A stretch of 64,000 nucleotides of DNA from Mycobacterium sp. MYCO198283 (GTDB lineage Bacteria; Actinomycetota; Actinomycetes; Mycobacteriales; Mycobacteriaceae): assembly GCF_021213805.1 (NCBI RefSeq), contig NZ_JAJQJI010000006.1, positions 186,001-250,000 of the forward strand, read 5' to 3'. Below the pieces are notes generated by a model. It was not told the DNA's origin and did no database searches. It was given only the letters and a program-made list of their open reading frames with translations. Of this stretch, positions 40,639 to 48,816 are shown in pieces. Position 1 is the stretch's first letter. Every line of letters starts with the position of its first letter. The translations under genes were made by a program, and so were the position numbers.

Positions 40639-41874
40639 TCAGGCAAGTGCGGCGAGCAGGTCGTCGAGCGCTCGGGTTTCGGTGGTCGGGTCGGGATGGG
40701 TGGCGCGGACTGCGGTGAGCACGGCGTCGATGCGTCCGTCGATCGCGGACCACGTGGCGGCGTCGACGGCTTGCAACCTCGGTTGGTCGTCATCCCAGGC
40801 GGTTTCGAGTTGCTGCGCGTCGGAGGCGGCGCCGGCCTGATCGTTGGCCTCCACCTTGTCGCGCATCGACTGGCTGAGCGCGCGGAAAGTGGCGATGTCG
40901 GCGGCGGGGAAGGTCGCGGTTGCTTGGCCGGGAGCGATGGCAGTGACCGCGGCGGGGCCTTCGGCGCCGCGCGAATCCTGGTGCGGCTGAGCGTGTGCCC
41001 AGCTGAGCACCGCCGCAGTGGCGGCTGCCACGACGCCGAAGTAGCCGAGCATGAGCTTTTCCCGGCCGGGGTCGGCGACACGGGCCGCTGCGGGCTTGTC
41101 GATGACGTCGGCGCGGGTGATCGTCAGGTAGGCGACGGTGACCAGGATCGCCGCGAGGAAGACGGCGCTGGTGACGGCCACGCCCAGGCCGAGACCTTGT
41201 TCGTTCGTGGGGAACCCGAGCCAGTCGCCGAGGTTGGCGCCCAGCGGGCGGGTCAAGATGTAGGCGAGCCAGAAGGACAGCACCGGGTTGGCGCCCAGCT
41301 TCCAGCCGATGACGATGGCGACGATCAGTCCGGCGGGCAGCAGCACCGAGACGCCGGGGCCCCAACCGGTGAGCTCCAGGGTCCAGTCACCGATCGCGGT
41401 GCCCAGCGCGAAGGTCACCAGGATCGCCAGCCAGTAGAACGACTCGCGCGCCAAGGTGACGATGCTGTGGATCGACAGTGTGCGTTCGCGCAGGTACCAG
41501 ACGCCGAAGACGACGGCCAGTGTCGCGGCGAACACGGCGGTGCTGAGCGCCAGGGGGACGCCGAGGCTGTCGGTGAGGATGTCGGTGTACAGGGTGCCGG
41601 TGACGCTGACCACCACCACCGTGAGCCAGTAGACGACGGGCTGGTAGCGGTCGAGGGCCAATTGCCACGCCAGCGCCGCGACGAGCACGGCGGTGAAGAT
41701 GACGGCGGTGGCGGTCAATCCGACGCCGAGGGTCATGTCGACCCAGTCGGCGAAGCTCTCACCGACGGTGGTGCACAGGATCTTGATGATCCAGAACCAG
41801 ACCGTGATCTCGGGGACTTTGCTCAGCATGGTGCGCGGCGCTCCGACCGGCATCGCTCGCGTGGGTTCGCTCAT
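40639..41874 (-). CDS. COG4705/DUF347-type membrane protein with a helical C-terminal domain
   Basis: A 411-residue protein. The first 270 residues hold eight or so membrane helices built from repeats of the DUF347 type: motifs like FADWVDMTLGVGL, GTAIGDWTLELTG and GANLGDWLGFP recur after each helix pair, each with Gly-Asp/Ser-Asp-Trp. One further helix (about 295-315) leads to an outside helical domain (about 340-411). The function is unknown; a manganese or metal link has been proposed for related proteins, but nothing here proves it. It is divergent from the histidine kinase gene across 103 bases. Confidence 0.75.
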   Translation of the reverse strand: MSEPTRAMPVGAPRTMLSKVPEITVWFWIIKILCTTVGESFADWVDMTLGVGLTATAVIFTAVLVAALAWQLALDRYQPVVYWLTVVVVSVTGTLYTDILTDSLGVPLALSTAVFAATLAVVFGVWYLRERTLSIHSIVTLARESFYWLAILVTFALGTAIGDWTLELTGWGPGVSVLLPAGLIVAIVIGWKLGANPVLSFWLAYILTRPLGANLGDWLGFPTNEQGLGLGVAVTSAVFLAAILVTVAYLTITRADVIDKPAAARVADPGREKLMLGYFGVVAAATAAVLSWAHAQPHQDSRGAEGPAAVTAIAPGQATATFPAADIATFRALSQSMRDKVEANDQAGAASDAQQLETAWDDDQPRLQAVDAATWSAIDGRIDAVLTAVRATHPDPTTETRALDDLLAALA

Positions 41875-41977
41875 GACCGCGCACCGTACGGTCGGCTGGC
41901 TGAGGGCACGCTGAGAGTCACGGCAGTCCGCGCCGCGGTGACGTTGACAGACTCGACGCGAAGGACATCCTTGGCAC

Positions 41978-43369
41978 GTGAGACCTCCCCGGACCTGGCT
42001 GCGGCCGCGGTACTGGGGCATCTCGGCGCGCTCGACGATGGTGGCCGCGTCAGTCGTCCTGGTGGCGTACGGGCTCGCCGCCGCCGGGCTGGCGCTGATC
42101 CTGTACCGCTCGTTGCTCTCCGGGGTCGACGACGCCGCCGCGGCACGCGTCCAGGACGTGGTCGCGGGGCTGCGCTTCGACCCGGTTCCCGAGCTGGACG
42201 CCGCCCTGCTGACGACCGATCAACGGATCGTCGCCGTGCAGGTGCTCGACAGTGCCGGGACCGTGGTGAGGCGCTCGCCCACCGCACCCGCCGTCCCGCT
42301 CGTCGACCCGACGTCCCTCGGGGAGGTCCTGCGGGTCGGTTTGCCCGATCGCTTCGCCGGCGACGGCGACATCCGTGTCGGCGGCCAGACCGTGAGCACC
42401 GCAACCGGCCGCTACACCGTCCTGGTCGGTGCCGGCAGCGAAGCCGTCGAGTCGACGGTGAAGACGGTCGTCGTCCTGCTCGCCGGTGCGGCGCCGATCA
42501 TCGCCCTGGTGTCGGCGGCCGTCACCTACGGGTTGGTCCGTCGGTCGCTGCTGTCGGTCGACGCCATCCGCGCCAGGGTCGCCGCCATCAGCACCTCCGA
42601 TCTCACCGAACGCGTCCCCGTGCCGAGCAGCCGCGACGAGATCTCGGCGCTGGCCACCACGATGAACGCGATGTTGGCGCGCATCGAGGCCGGCCACGCC
42701 GCCCAACGCCGATTCGTCGGGGACGCCTCCCACGAGTTGCGCAGCCCGGTCGCGGCCATCCTGTCCGCCCTCGACGTCGCCGCCGCGCATCCCGAGCTGC
42801 TCGACGAGCACCTGGCGGCGAGCACCCTGCGCCGGGAGGCGCAGCGGATGCAGTCCCTCGTCGAAGACCTTCTGCTGCTGGCCCGCGCCGACGAACACGG
42901 CTTGACGCCACGCCGCATCGACGTCGACCTCGACGACATCGCCTTCCAGGAGGCGGGACGGCTGCAACGCGAGACCACGTTGAAGGTCGACGCCGAACTG
43001 CAGCCCGCCCGCATCATCGGCGACCCGAACGACGTGGCGCGGGTGGTGCGCAACCTGCTCGACAACGCTGCCCGGCACGCCGCCGCGCTGGTCGAACTTC
43101 GGGTGCTCGTCGACGGCTCCGACGCCGTGCTCACCGTGGGCGACGACGGCCCGGGGATCCCGGCAGCCGACCGCACGCGGGTCTTCGGGCGGTTCGTCCG
43201 GTTGGACTCGGATCGGTCCCGACGCGGCGGCGGCACCGGCCTGGGCTTGGCAATAGTCGCCGAGGTCGTCGCGGCGCACGGCGGACACGTCGTCCTCGGC
43301 GATCGCGTCGGCGGCGGGACGCTCGTGCGCGTTCAGTTCCCGTTGGGTTCCGTGGAGTCCAATCGGTAA
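41978..43369 (+). CDS. two-component sensor histidine kinase
   Basis: A 463-residue kinase: membrane helix (about 20-42), an outside sensor of about 125 residues, second helix (about 165-187), HAMP, HisKA with RRFVGDASHELRSPVAAI, and a HATPase with NLLDNAARHAA, GDDGPGIP and GGGTGLGLAIV. This is the OmpR-partner type. It starts at a GTG with AAGGA upstream and TTGACA about 34 bases before it. The matching response regulator is on the opposite strand and their 3-prime ends overlap by 37 bases, which is unusual. Confidence 0.88.
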   Translation: MRPPRTWLRPRYWGISARSTMVAASVVLVAYGLAAAGLALILYRSLLSGVDDAAAARVQDVVAGLRFDPVPELDAALLTTDQRIVAVQVLDSAGTVVRRSPTAPAVPLVDPTSLGEVLRVGLPDRFAGDGDIRVGGQTVSTATGRYTVLVGAGSEAVESTVKTVVVLLAGAAPIIALVSAAVTYGLVRRSLLSVDAIRARVAAISTSDLTERVPVPSSRDEISALATTMNAMLARIEAGHAAQRRFVGDASHELRSPVAAILSALDVAAAHPELLDEHLAASTLRREAQRMQSLVEDLLLLARADEHGLTPRRIDVDLDDIAFQEAGRLQRETTLKVDAELQPARIIGDPNDVARVVRNLLDNAARHAAALVELRVLVDGSDAVLTVGDDGPGIPAADRTRVFGRFVRLDSDRSRRGGGTGLGLAIVAEVVAAHGGHVVLGDRVGGGTLVRVQFPLGSVESNR

Positions 43370-44019
43370 CCGGCACCGCGAATCGTCTGGATGGACCGGC
43401 TGCCGAAGGGTGTGTCGATCTTGCGACGCAGGTAGCCGACGTAGACCTCGACGACGTTGTCGGGTCCGCCGAAGTGTGCGTCCCACACGTGCTCGAGCAG
43501 CTCGGCTTTGGTGACCACGGTGTCCTTGCGCCGCATCAGGTATTCCAGCACTCCGTATTCGCGGGGGGTCAGCTCGATCGGGGTGGCGTCGCGGTGCACG
43601 ACGCGACGCGCCGGGTCCAGGGTCAGGGTCCCCGCGGCCAGGATGACGGGGCGCTCGGGTGCACCTCGTCGCAGTAGCGCGCGCAGCCGCGCCAGCAGCA
43701 CGATGAACGCTGCGGGTTTGGTGAGGTAGTCGTCGGCGCCGAGATCGAAGGCGTCGGTCTGGTCGTAGTCGCCGTCCTTCGCGGTCAACATGAGAACGGG
43801 TGTCCACACGTCGCGGGAACGCATGGTGCGCAGCACTTCGTAGCCGTTGAGGCCTGGCAGCATGATGTCCAGGACGACGACGTCGAAGGTGTGCTCTGTG
43901 GCCTCCCAGAGACCGTCGACGCCGTCGTCGACGTGGACCACGACAAAACCTTCGGCGCGCAACCCCAGGCACAGGGTCGCCGCCAAGCTGGCTTCGTCCT
44001 CAACCAGCAGGACCTTCAC
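43333..44019 (-). CDS. OmpR/PhoB-family response regulator
   Basis: A 228-residue regulator: receiver (acidic residues in LLVEDEAS, acceptor Asp in VVLDIMLPG, Thr in MLTAKDG, Lys in YLTKP) and a C-terminal winged helix ending in SIQTIRGAGYRLD. The GTG at 44019 is preferred to the TTG at 44025, because GACAAT about eight bases upstream could serve a leaderless message. Note PAAFIVLLARLRALLRR after the Lys, where PFSF is usual. It converges with the kinase gene and is divergent from the FetB-like gene. Confidence 0.87.
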   Translation of the reverse strand: MKVLLVEDEASLAATLCLGLRAEGFVVVHVDDGVDGLWEATEHTFDVVVLDIMLPGLNGYEVLRTMRSRDVWTPVLMLTAKDGDYDQTDAFDLGADDYLTKPAAFIVLLARLRALLRRGAPERPVILAAGTLTLDPARRVVHRDATPIELTPREYGVLEYLMRRKDTVVTKAELLEHVWDAHFGGPDNVVEVYVGYLRRKIDTPFGSRSIQTIRGAGYRLDSTEPNGN

Positions 44020-44096
44020 GAACAACCATTGTCCACGTCACCACTGTCGCGGAGGCGTCGTGACGTGTGCTGCCCGGACGGTCGGGGACACTCGGC

Positions 44097-44888
44097 GTGG
44101 TGAGCAGCGTCCAACCATTGTTGAGCCCCACGCTGATCGTCGTCTGCGTGATCATGGCCCTGGCAGCGGCCGCCGTGAACCGGCTGATCCTCAACGGATC
44201 GCCGTGGGCGGCGCCGGGCGCCGCGGTGCGTGCGGCATTGCAGTTGGCTGCGGTGGCCACCGTCCTCGCCGTCGCGCTGCAACGGCTGTGGACGTCGATG
44301 CTGGTTCTCGCGGTGATGTTCACCGTCGCGTCGGTCACCGCTGCCCGACGTAGCCAGGCGACCCGCGGTGCCGCCTGGCTGACGGCAGCCCTGGCGGCGG
44401 GCATGCTCGCGGTGATCCCGCTGTTGATCCTCAGCGGTGTGCTGCCGTTCGCCGGTGACGCGTTGGTGCCGGTGTTCGGGATCGTGCTGGGCGGAACGAT
44501 GACGGCGTCGGCGGTGGCGGCGCGACGCGCACTGGACGCCCTGGACGACCGCGCCGGCGAGGTGGAGGCGGCGCTCAGTCTGGGCCTTCCCGAACGGTTT
44601 TCGCGGATGTTGGTCCTCCAGCGGCCGCTGGCGGATGCGCTGCTGCCCAATCTCGACCAGGCCCGCACGGCCGGACTGGTGACCCTGCCCGGGGCGTTCG
44701 TCGGTGTGCTGCTGGCCACCGGGTCGGCCGCACAAGCCGGGGCAGTACAGGTTCTGGTGCTCGTCGCGTTGCTCCTCGCGCAGGTGTGCGGGGTGGCGGT
44801 CGTGGGGGAGCTCGTCGCCCGCGGCGCGCTCCGGCGAGACGTCACGGGCGACCGCCACCGGAACAAGCGGACGCTGATCGGGAGGTAG
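44097..44888 (+). CDS. FetB/UPF0014-family membrane permease
   Basis: A 263-residue protein with about seven helices and the UPF0014 pattern: NRLILNGSPWAAPGAAVRAALQLAAV near the start, PVFGIVLGGTMTASAVAARRALD, and NLDQARTAGLVTLPGAFVGVLLA. FetB pairs with the ATPase FetA to export iron in E. coli. No ATPase gene adjoins, so the partner is elsewhere or absent. The adjacent GTG codons at 44097 and 44100 are the likely starts. It stands 78 bases from the divergent response regulator and may be its target. Confidence 0.78.
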   Translation: MVSSVQPLLSPTLIVVCVIMALAAAAVNRLILNGSPWAAPGAAVRAALQLAAVATVLAVALQRLWTSMLVLAVMFTVASVTAARRSQATRGAAWLTAALAAGMLAVIPLLILSGVLPFAGDALVPVFGIVLGGTMTASAVAARRALDALDDRAGEVEAALSLGLPERFSRMLVLQRPLADALLPNLDQARTAGLVTLPGAFVGVLLATGSAAQAGAVQVLVLVALLLAQVCGVAVVGELVARGALRRDVTGDRHRNKRTLIGR

Positions 44889-44974
44889 CCCGGCGGCGTC
44901 GACGCGGCCAGGCAGGTGAGACGCTCTATGTAAGGTCAGCCGCGGGAGATGGCCTAGTCGCAGTCGACGTGGAA

Positions 44975-44997
44975 CGCACCGGTAAAACGCACCGGTA
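44975..44997. promoter_or_regulatory. direct repeat upstream of the RHH/Doc locus
   Basis: CGCACCGGTA occurs at 44975-44984 and 44988-44997, three bases apart. GGTACC follows twice (about 45001 and 45025) before the antitoxin start. Iterated sites of this kind are typical of autoregulated toxin-antitoxin operons. Confidence 0.5.
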
Positions 44998-45038
44998 TGT
45001 GGTACCTCAAACGGTGCCAGAGTTGGTACCGCCACGTC

Positions 45039-45242
45039 ATGCCTGCCCTGAACGTCCCTTTCGAAGAGACCGAGATGGATGCCCTGCGCATCGCCGCGCA
45101 GCAGTCGGACCAGTCGCTGAAGGACTACGTCCACGATGCCGCGCTTCAGCGAGCCGACCGGCACAAGGAACAGGTCGCTGCGGCGGCCGAGCTCGTCGCG
45201 CAGCGCTCGGCGGAGCTGAACCGCAGGCTACGCGACGAGTGA
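45039..45242 (+). CDS. ribbon-helix-helix-type antitoxin partner of Doc
   Basis: A 67-residue protein: MPALNVPFEETEMDALRIAA matches a strand-helix RHH opening, then a helix SLKDYVHDAALQRAD and a long charged C-terminal helix that would wrap the toxin. It is the usual size for an antitoxin. Its stop overlaps the doc-like start as GTGA. With doc broken, the antitoxin would be an orphan, still able to repress its promoter through the repeats upstream. Confidence 0.7.
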   Translation: MPALNVPFEETEMDALRIAAQQSDQSLKDYVHDAALQRADRHKEQVAAAAELVAQRSAELNRRLRDE

Positions 45243-45618
45243 CTGCCTTCCTAGACCGCGACGACGTCTTGAGCGCCGCCGCGGCAGCGCTCGGCAATGT
45301 TCCCGAAGTGGCCGATTACGGTCTGCTCGACGCTGCGGTCGCACGCCTCGCGCCACGGTGTTCGGACTCGATGCTTATCCCTCGATGCTCACCAAGGCTG
45401 CAGCCCTGCTGCACTTTCTAGCTCGAAACCATGCCCTCGTCGACGGCAACAAGCGAACGGCGTGGGCCGCGGCGTGGACGTTCTTGACTATCAACGGGAT
45501 CGAGCTGTCATCAACGTACGACGTCGACGCGGCGGAGCGGCTCATGCTAGATGTAGCGACAGGCGCACAGGCGTCGATCGACGAGATTGCCACTGCATTG
45601 AAAGGTTTCGCGATGTGA
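45239..45618 (+). pseudogene. doc: Doc-type Fic toxin, interrupted by a one-base frameshift
   Basis: Doc proteins are Fic-fold kinases that phosphorylate EF-Tu. The Fic motif here is HALVDGNKRTAW (family form HxFxxGNKR), preceded by AAALLHFLARN. The first 37 codons from the GTG at 45239 read normally to LLDAAVAR, then shift at the CC pair 45346-45347. Adding one C gives RPRATVFGLDAYPS and joins the Fic half. The length is 3n+2 and the repaired product is 126 residues, the normal size for Doc. The motif half alone begins at a codon in the middle of the fold, so the toxin should be inactive unless ribosomes slip. Confidence 0.82.
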
Positions 45619-45680
45619 CCCGCGGGCGCGATCGAGGGCTGATGTAGTCGGCATCAGCCGATGCTCAGTGTGGAGGCCTG

Positions 45681-46346
45681 CTAGCGCTCGACGTCACCGA
45701 ACGTTGCAGGGTCCAGCAGGTTCTCGACGAGGGTCTGGCCAAGCCACTGCTGATAGCGCTTCGGCGGCCACTTGCGGTCGTGAACGAGCAACCGGTAGAC
45801 GTCCGGTGACATCAGCGCGTAGAGGACATCGACCGCGTCGCGCTCCCGCAGGCCCGGTCGCAGCGCACCCGCTCGCGCCAGCGAACGCGCGAGCTGCCCT
45901 TGGCCCGCTCGCCGCTGCCGGTTCAGGTCCTCCAGCAGCGCCGCGGCCTCGTCGTCGGCACTCGCCGCGCCGACGAGTATGCGGTACATGGGCGCCGACC
46001 TCGTGTTGACCTCGGTCGCGACGGCGACGAACGCCGCCACTTGACGGCGTGCGTCAGGATCGGCGAGAGCGTTTCGCACCTGCGGGCGCTCCGGCAACGA
46101 GACCGGCCTGTCGTCACCGGCGATCGACACGTCCACCACCGCTTTGAGAATGCCGTGTTTGGACGAGAACAACCGGTACACGGTGGCCTGCGGCACGTCG
46201 CTGCGGGCACTGATCGCCTCCACGGTGGTGGCCGCGTAACCGCGCTCGAGGAAGAGGGCGGCCGCCGCGTCGATGACCGCGGCGCGCGCCAACCTGGTCC
46301 TCGCCTGACCTCCTGGTGCGGTGCGCCCGCGGCCCGTCCTTGCCAT
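45681..46346 (-). CDS. TetR-family regulator
   Basis: A 221-residue regulator with the N-terminal helix-turn-helix AAALFLERGYAATTVEAISARSDVPQATVYRLFSSK and a variable all-helical ligand domain. The ATG at 46346 follows an AT-rich stretch with a clear inverted repeat. The divergent VOC gene starts 65 bases away, so this regulator probably controls it and itself. A preceding Arg/Gly-rich N-terminal tail of about 20 residues is common in actinobacteria. Confidence 0.87.
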   Translation of the reverse strand: MARTGRGRTAPGGQARTRLARAAVIDAAAALFLERGYAATTVEAISARSDVPQATVYRLFSSKHGILKAVVDVSIAGDDRPVSLPERPQVRNALADPDARRQVAAFVAVATEVNTRSAPMYRILVGAASADDEAAALLEDLNRQRRAGQGQLARSLARAGALRPGLRERDAVDVLYALMSPDVYRLLVHDRKWPPKRYQQWLGQTLVENLLDPATFGDVER

Positions 46347-46354
46347 ACTCTGAG

Positions 46355-46383
46355 AGTACTACTATTAATATGGTAGTAGCACT
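46355..46383. promoter_or_regulatory. TetR-type operator
   Basis: AGTACTACTA (46355-46364) and TAGTAGCACT (46374-46383) pair at nine of ten positions around TTAATATGG. The site is the most AT-rich stretch nearby and lies between the divergent TetR and VOC genes. Confidence 0.7.
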
Positions 46384-46410
46384 ATCAGAACGAGTAAGGA
46401 AGGAGCGACC

Positions 46411-47022
46411 ATGACAGTCGGTGTCGACTACGTCACCCTCGAAGCACCCGATCCCGCGGCCGTCGAGGAATTCGTCGGGGCCGCTTTCGGGCCGACGCTG
46501 CCGGTCCGCGCCCGCGCGTGCGACGCGACGTCGACCGGCTTCCGCGGCTTCACCTTGTCGCTGGTGGTGTCGCAGCCGTCGACGGTCGACGCGCTCATCG
46601 ACGCCGCACTCGGAGCCGGCGCGACCGAGTTGAAGCCAGCGAAGAAGAGCCTGTGGGGCTACGGCGGCGCGGTCTACGGGCCCGATGGCTCGATCTGGAC
46701 CGTCGCGTCGTCGTCGAAGAAGGATCACGGGCCGGCGACGCGAGAGATCGACCAGTTCGTGTTGCAGCTCGGCGTCTCCGACGTCGCCGCAAGCAAGCGG
46801 TTCTACGTCGAGCGCGGGCTCGACGTGGCGAAGAGCTACGGCCGCCGGTACGTCCAGTTCGCGAGCCCTACGAGTCCGGTGGTCCTGGCGCTCTACCGCC
46901 GATCAAATCTGGCCAAGACGGTTGACGTATCCCCGGACGGCACCGGTTCCCACCGTCTCGTCATCCACGGCGGTGCAGGTTCATTCACCGACCCTGACGG
47001 GTTCGCTTGGGAAGCCGCGTAG
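46411..47022 (+). CDS. two-module VOC-superfamily protein
   Basis: A 203-residue protein of two vicinal-oxygen-chelate modules: VDYVTLEAPDPAAVEEFVGAAFG opens the first and DQFVLQLGVSDVAASKRFYVERGL the second, which ends with SFTDPDGFAWE. AAGGAG precedes the ATG. The divergent TetR and its palindrome imply induction by a small molecule. A resistance or degradation role is possible but not shown. Confidence 0.83.
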   Translation: MTVGVDYVTLEAPDPAAVEEFVGAAFGPTLPVRARACDATSTGFRGFTLSLVVSQPSTVDALIDAALGAGATELKPAKKSLWGYGGAVYGPDGSIWTVASSSKKDHGPATREIDQFVLQLGVSDVAASKRFYVERGLDVAKSYGRRYVQFASPTSPVVLALYRRSNLAKTVDVSPDGTGSHRLVIHGGAGSFTDPDGFAWEAA

Positions 47023-47331
47023 ACCGGACGAGGCCGCGCTGGGGAGCCGACCGCCTCCCGGCGCGGCCCGTGCGGTCAGACGAGTATCGACGGCGGATGC
47101 GGAGGCGCTGTCGCCGCACGGTCGGGCCTTAGGTTTCGTGTGCGCGTAGGGGGCGTCGAGTCGCACACGAGCGTGCCAACCTCAGGTTGGCGGCGTCGAC
47201 CAGGTCGAACAACCGTCGTTCATCGGCCACGAGCACCTCCACGGTGAACCGTTCGGCTCCTTCGGCCCACCGCGGTTCAGTCGTCCCACCACGAAGTGCA
47301 TCGCGCGCGTCTCACCGGATACATTGCACGC
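47023..47331. other. intergenic stretch with hairpins and a possible gene remnant
   Basis: No intact gene is seen in 309 bases. CGTGTGCG (47137-47144) and CGCACACG (47162-47169) are inverted copies, and GCCAACC/GGTTGGC (47175-47191) forms a tight hairpin. On the minus strand one frame from about 47300 to a TAA at 47129 reads like the end of a protein (TVEVLVADERRLFDLVDAAN) but has no start. It may be the remnant of a deleted gene. Confidence 0.4.
47320..47331 (+). promoter_or_regulatory. leaderless promoter of vapB
   Basis: TACATT (47320-47325) lies six bases before the vapB ATG. No ribosome-binding site is present. Confidence 0.55.
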
Positions 47332-47568
47332 ATGCGGACAGTGTCGGTGCGGGACCTCCGCAATGCCGGCGGAGAGGTGCTGCGTCGCGTAGAGCACGGC
47401 GACGCCATCGTCGTGACACGCGACGGCACGCCGGTGGCAGAACTTCGGCCGTTGCCTCGCCCGAGCGTCAACCCAGCTGAGCTCATCCGTCGCCGCAAGG
47501 CGCTTCCCCGGGTCAGCCCGGAAGCTCTCCGGCGCGATATCGACGAGGCGATTGATCCGTCGCTATGA
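47332..47568 (+). CDS. vapB: VapB/Phd-YefM-type antitoxin
   Basis: A 78-residue antitoxin with the Phd/YefM opening VSVRDLRNAGGEVLRRVEHGDAIVVTRDGTPVAELRP and a C-terminal tail that would cover the toxin site (RRDIDEAIDPSL). The order and size match mycobacterial VapB proteins. Its stop overlaps the old vapC ATG (ATGA). Since the toxin gene is cut down, this is now probably a lone DNA-binding protein. Confidence 0.82.
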   Translation: MRTVSVRDLRNAGGEVLRRVEHGDAIVVTRDGTPVAELRPLPRPSVNPAELIRRRKALPRVSPEALRRDIDEAIDPSL

Positions 47569-47880
47569 CGACGCCGCGTGTCCGTCGGACCACATGTCAC
47601 CCACGACGCGGCTGAGCGCAGTGCCCGCCAGCAGCACCTCCAGCAGGCTGAGGCGGATTTCGACGTTTTACCGTTCGACGGCGAGTGTGCGCGCGCATTC
47701 GGCGGTGTCGCGGCGGCTCTACGCGAATCGGGACGCAAACCGGCAGCCCGTGCGTACGACGCGCTCATCGCGGCGAGCGCGATCGCGCATGCGGTACCGC
47801 TCTACACCTGCAATCCCGACGACGTCGCGGACATACCGCGCCTGGAAGTACAGGTCGTCACTCACCTACACCACCGATAG
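47565..47880 (+). pseudogene. vapC: VapC PIN-domain toxin with the N-terminal part deleted
   Basis: VapC toxins are PIN ribonucleases that begin with a strand carrying a catalytic Asp (LLDTSV). Here the ATG overlapping vapB is followed by only five fitting codons. The sequence then jumps to GPHVTHDAAERSARQQH, which belongs about 40 residues into the fold, and out of frame. The remaining frame from the GTG at 47578 has the later PIN landmarks: RKPAARAYDALIAASAIAHAVPLYTCNPDDV with its two acids. An internal deletion of roughly 100 bases explains this. Without the first Asp the enzyme should be dead. Confidence 0.78.
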
Positions 47881-48037
47881 CCCCCGGGCAACCGCAGTGT
47901 CGAGAGTTTCTGCGTACACGGCGAATTCGAGTGACGTCACGGTGGTGCTCACGTTCAAGGATCCGAATGTCTGCAGCGCCTCGCTGAATTCTCACACGCC
48001 GAACGCCGAATATCTGGCGGAGCGGTGTAAGCCTGTG

Positions 48038-48816
48038 TCACGCCTGCTCTGTCGGCGCCCGCGAAGAGCCGATCGTTTCATCGAACAGATCTAGTACCGC
48101 CTGCCACGCACGGGTCGCGTGCACAGCGTGATGTTCGACACCGGGCACGGTGGCAATGGTGTGGGTGGTCCCGCCGGTCAATGCGCCGTCGGGCCGCTTG
48201 GGGGCGGCCCAGAAAGCGTGCTTGGCTCCGCCGTAACGTATGCGCGCCAGTCAATTCCGGCCTCCTGGAGCGCGTTGGTGAACGTGAACAGTTGGCCGGG
48301 TGTGCAGAGTGGGTCTTCGGAGTCTGTGCATAGCAAGAAGGCTCCGCCCACGTGCATCCAATCGTCGGTGCGTGCGGCAGGCAAGCCTGGATGGATGGCG
48401 GCGAGTGCCTTGAATGGCACTCCCGCGCTGGCGAGTTCCAGCACGATTCGGCCGCCGGCACCGTATCCGAGTGCGGCGAGCCGGTGGCGGTCCGCGCCGG
48501 GCGCAGCGAGTAAAACGTCGAGCGCCGCACGGCCAATGGCTCGCATGCGGGCGGGGTCGGCCATCAACGGCATGACCCGAGCAAGCATCGCGTGCGGGTC
48601 ACCGAAGAACGTCCGACCGGCGTGGTAATCCATTGCGAAGGTGAGGTAGCCGCGCTCAGCGAGATCGTCGGCGCGGCCGCGTTGATAGTCATCGAGACCG
48701 ATTCCGTCATGTCCGATGAGCACTGACGGCCAGGGCCCCTCACCGTCAGGCCGCGCCAAGTAGGCGACCATCGTCATCCCGTCGACGTCGTAGGTGACTT
48801 CGCGCGTGACGACCAT
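48038..48816 (-). pseudogene. dienelactone hydrolase-like protein, interrupted by a one-base frameshift
   Basis: From the ATG at 48816 the frame fits the family (YLARPDGEGPWPSVLIGHDGIGLDDYQ, MDYHAGRTFFGDP) to DWRAYV. It then shifts at the AA pair 48235-48236 (plus strand). Adding one T to the message gives YGGAKHAFWAAP, with the catalytic His, and runs to a TGA at 48038-48040, about 259 residues in all. The length is 3n+2, as expected. The usual nucleophile motif GYCFGG reads GYGAGG, so the active-site Cys is missing as well. The gene therefore looks inactive on two counts. Confidence 0.78.
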
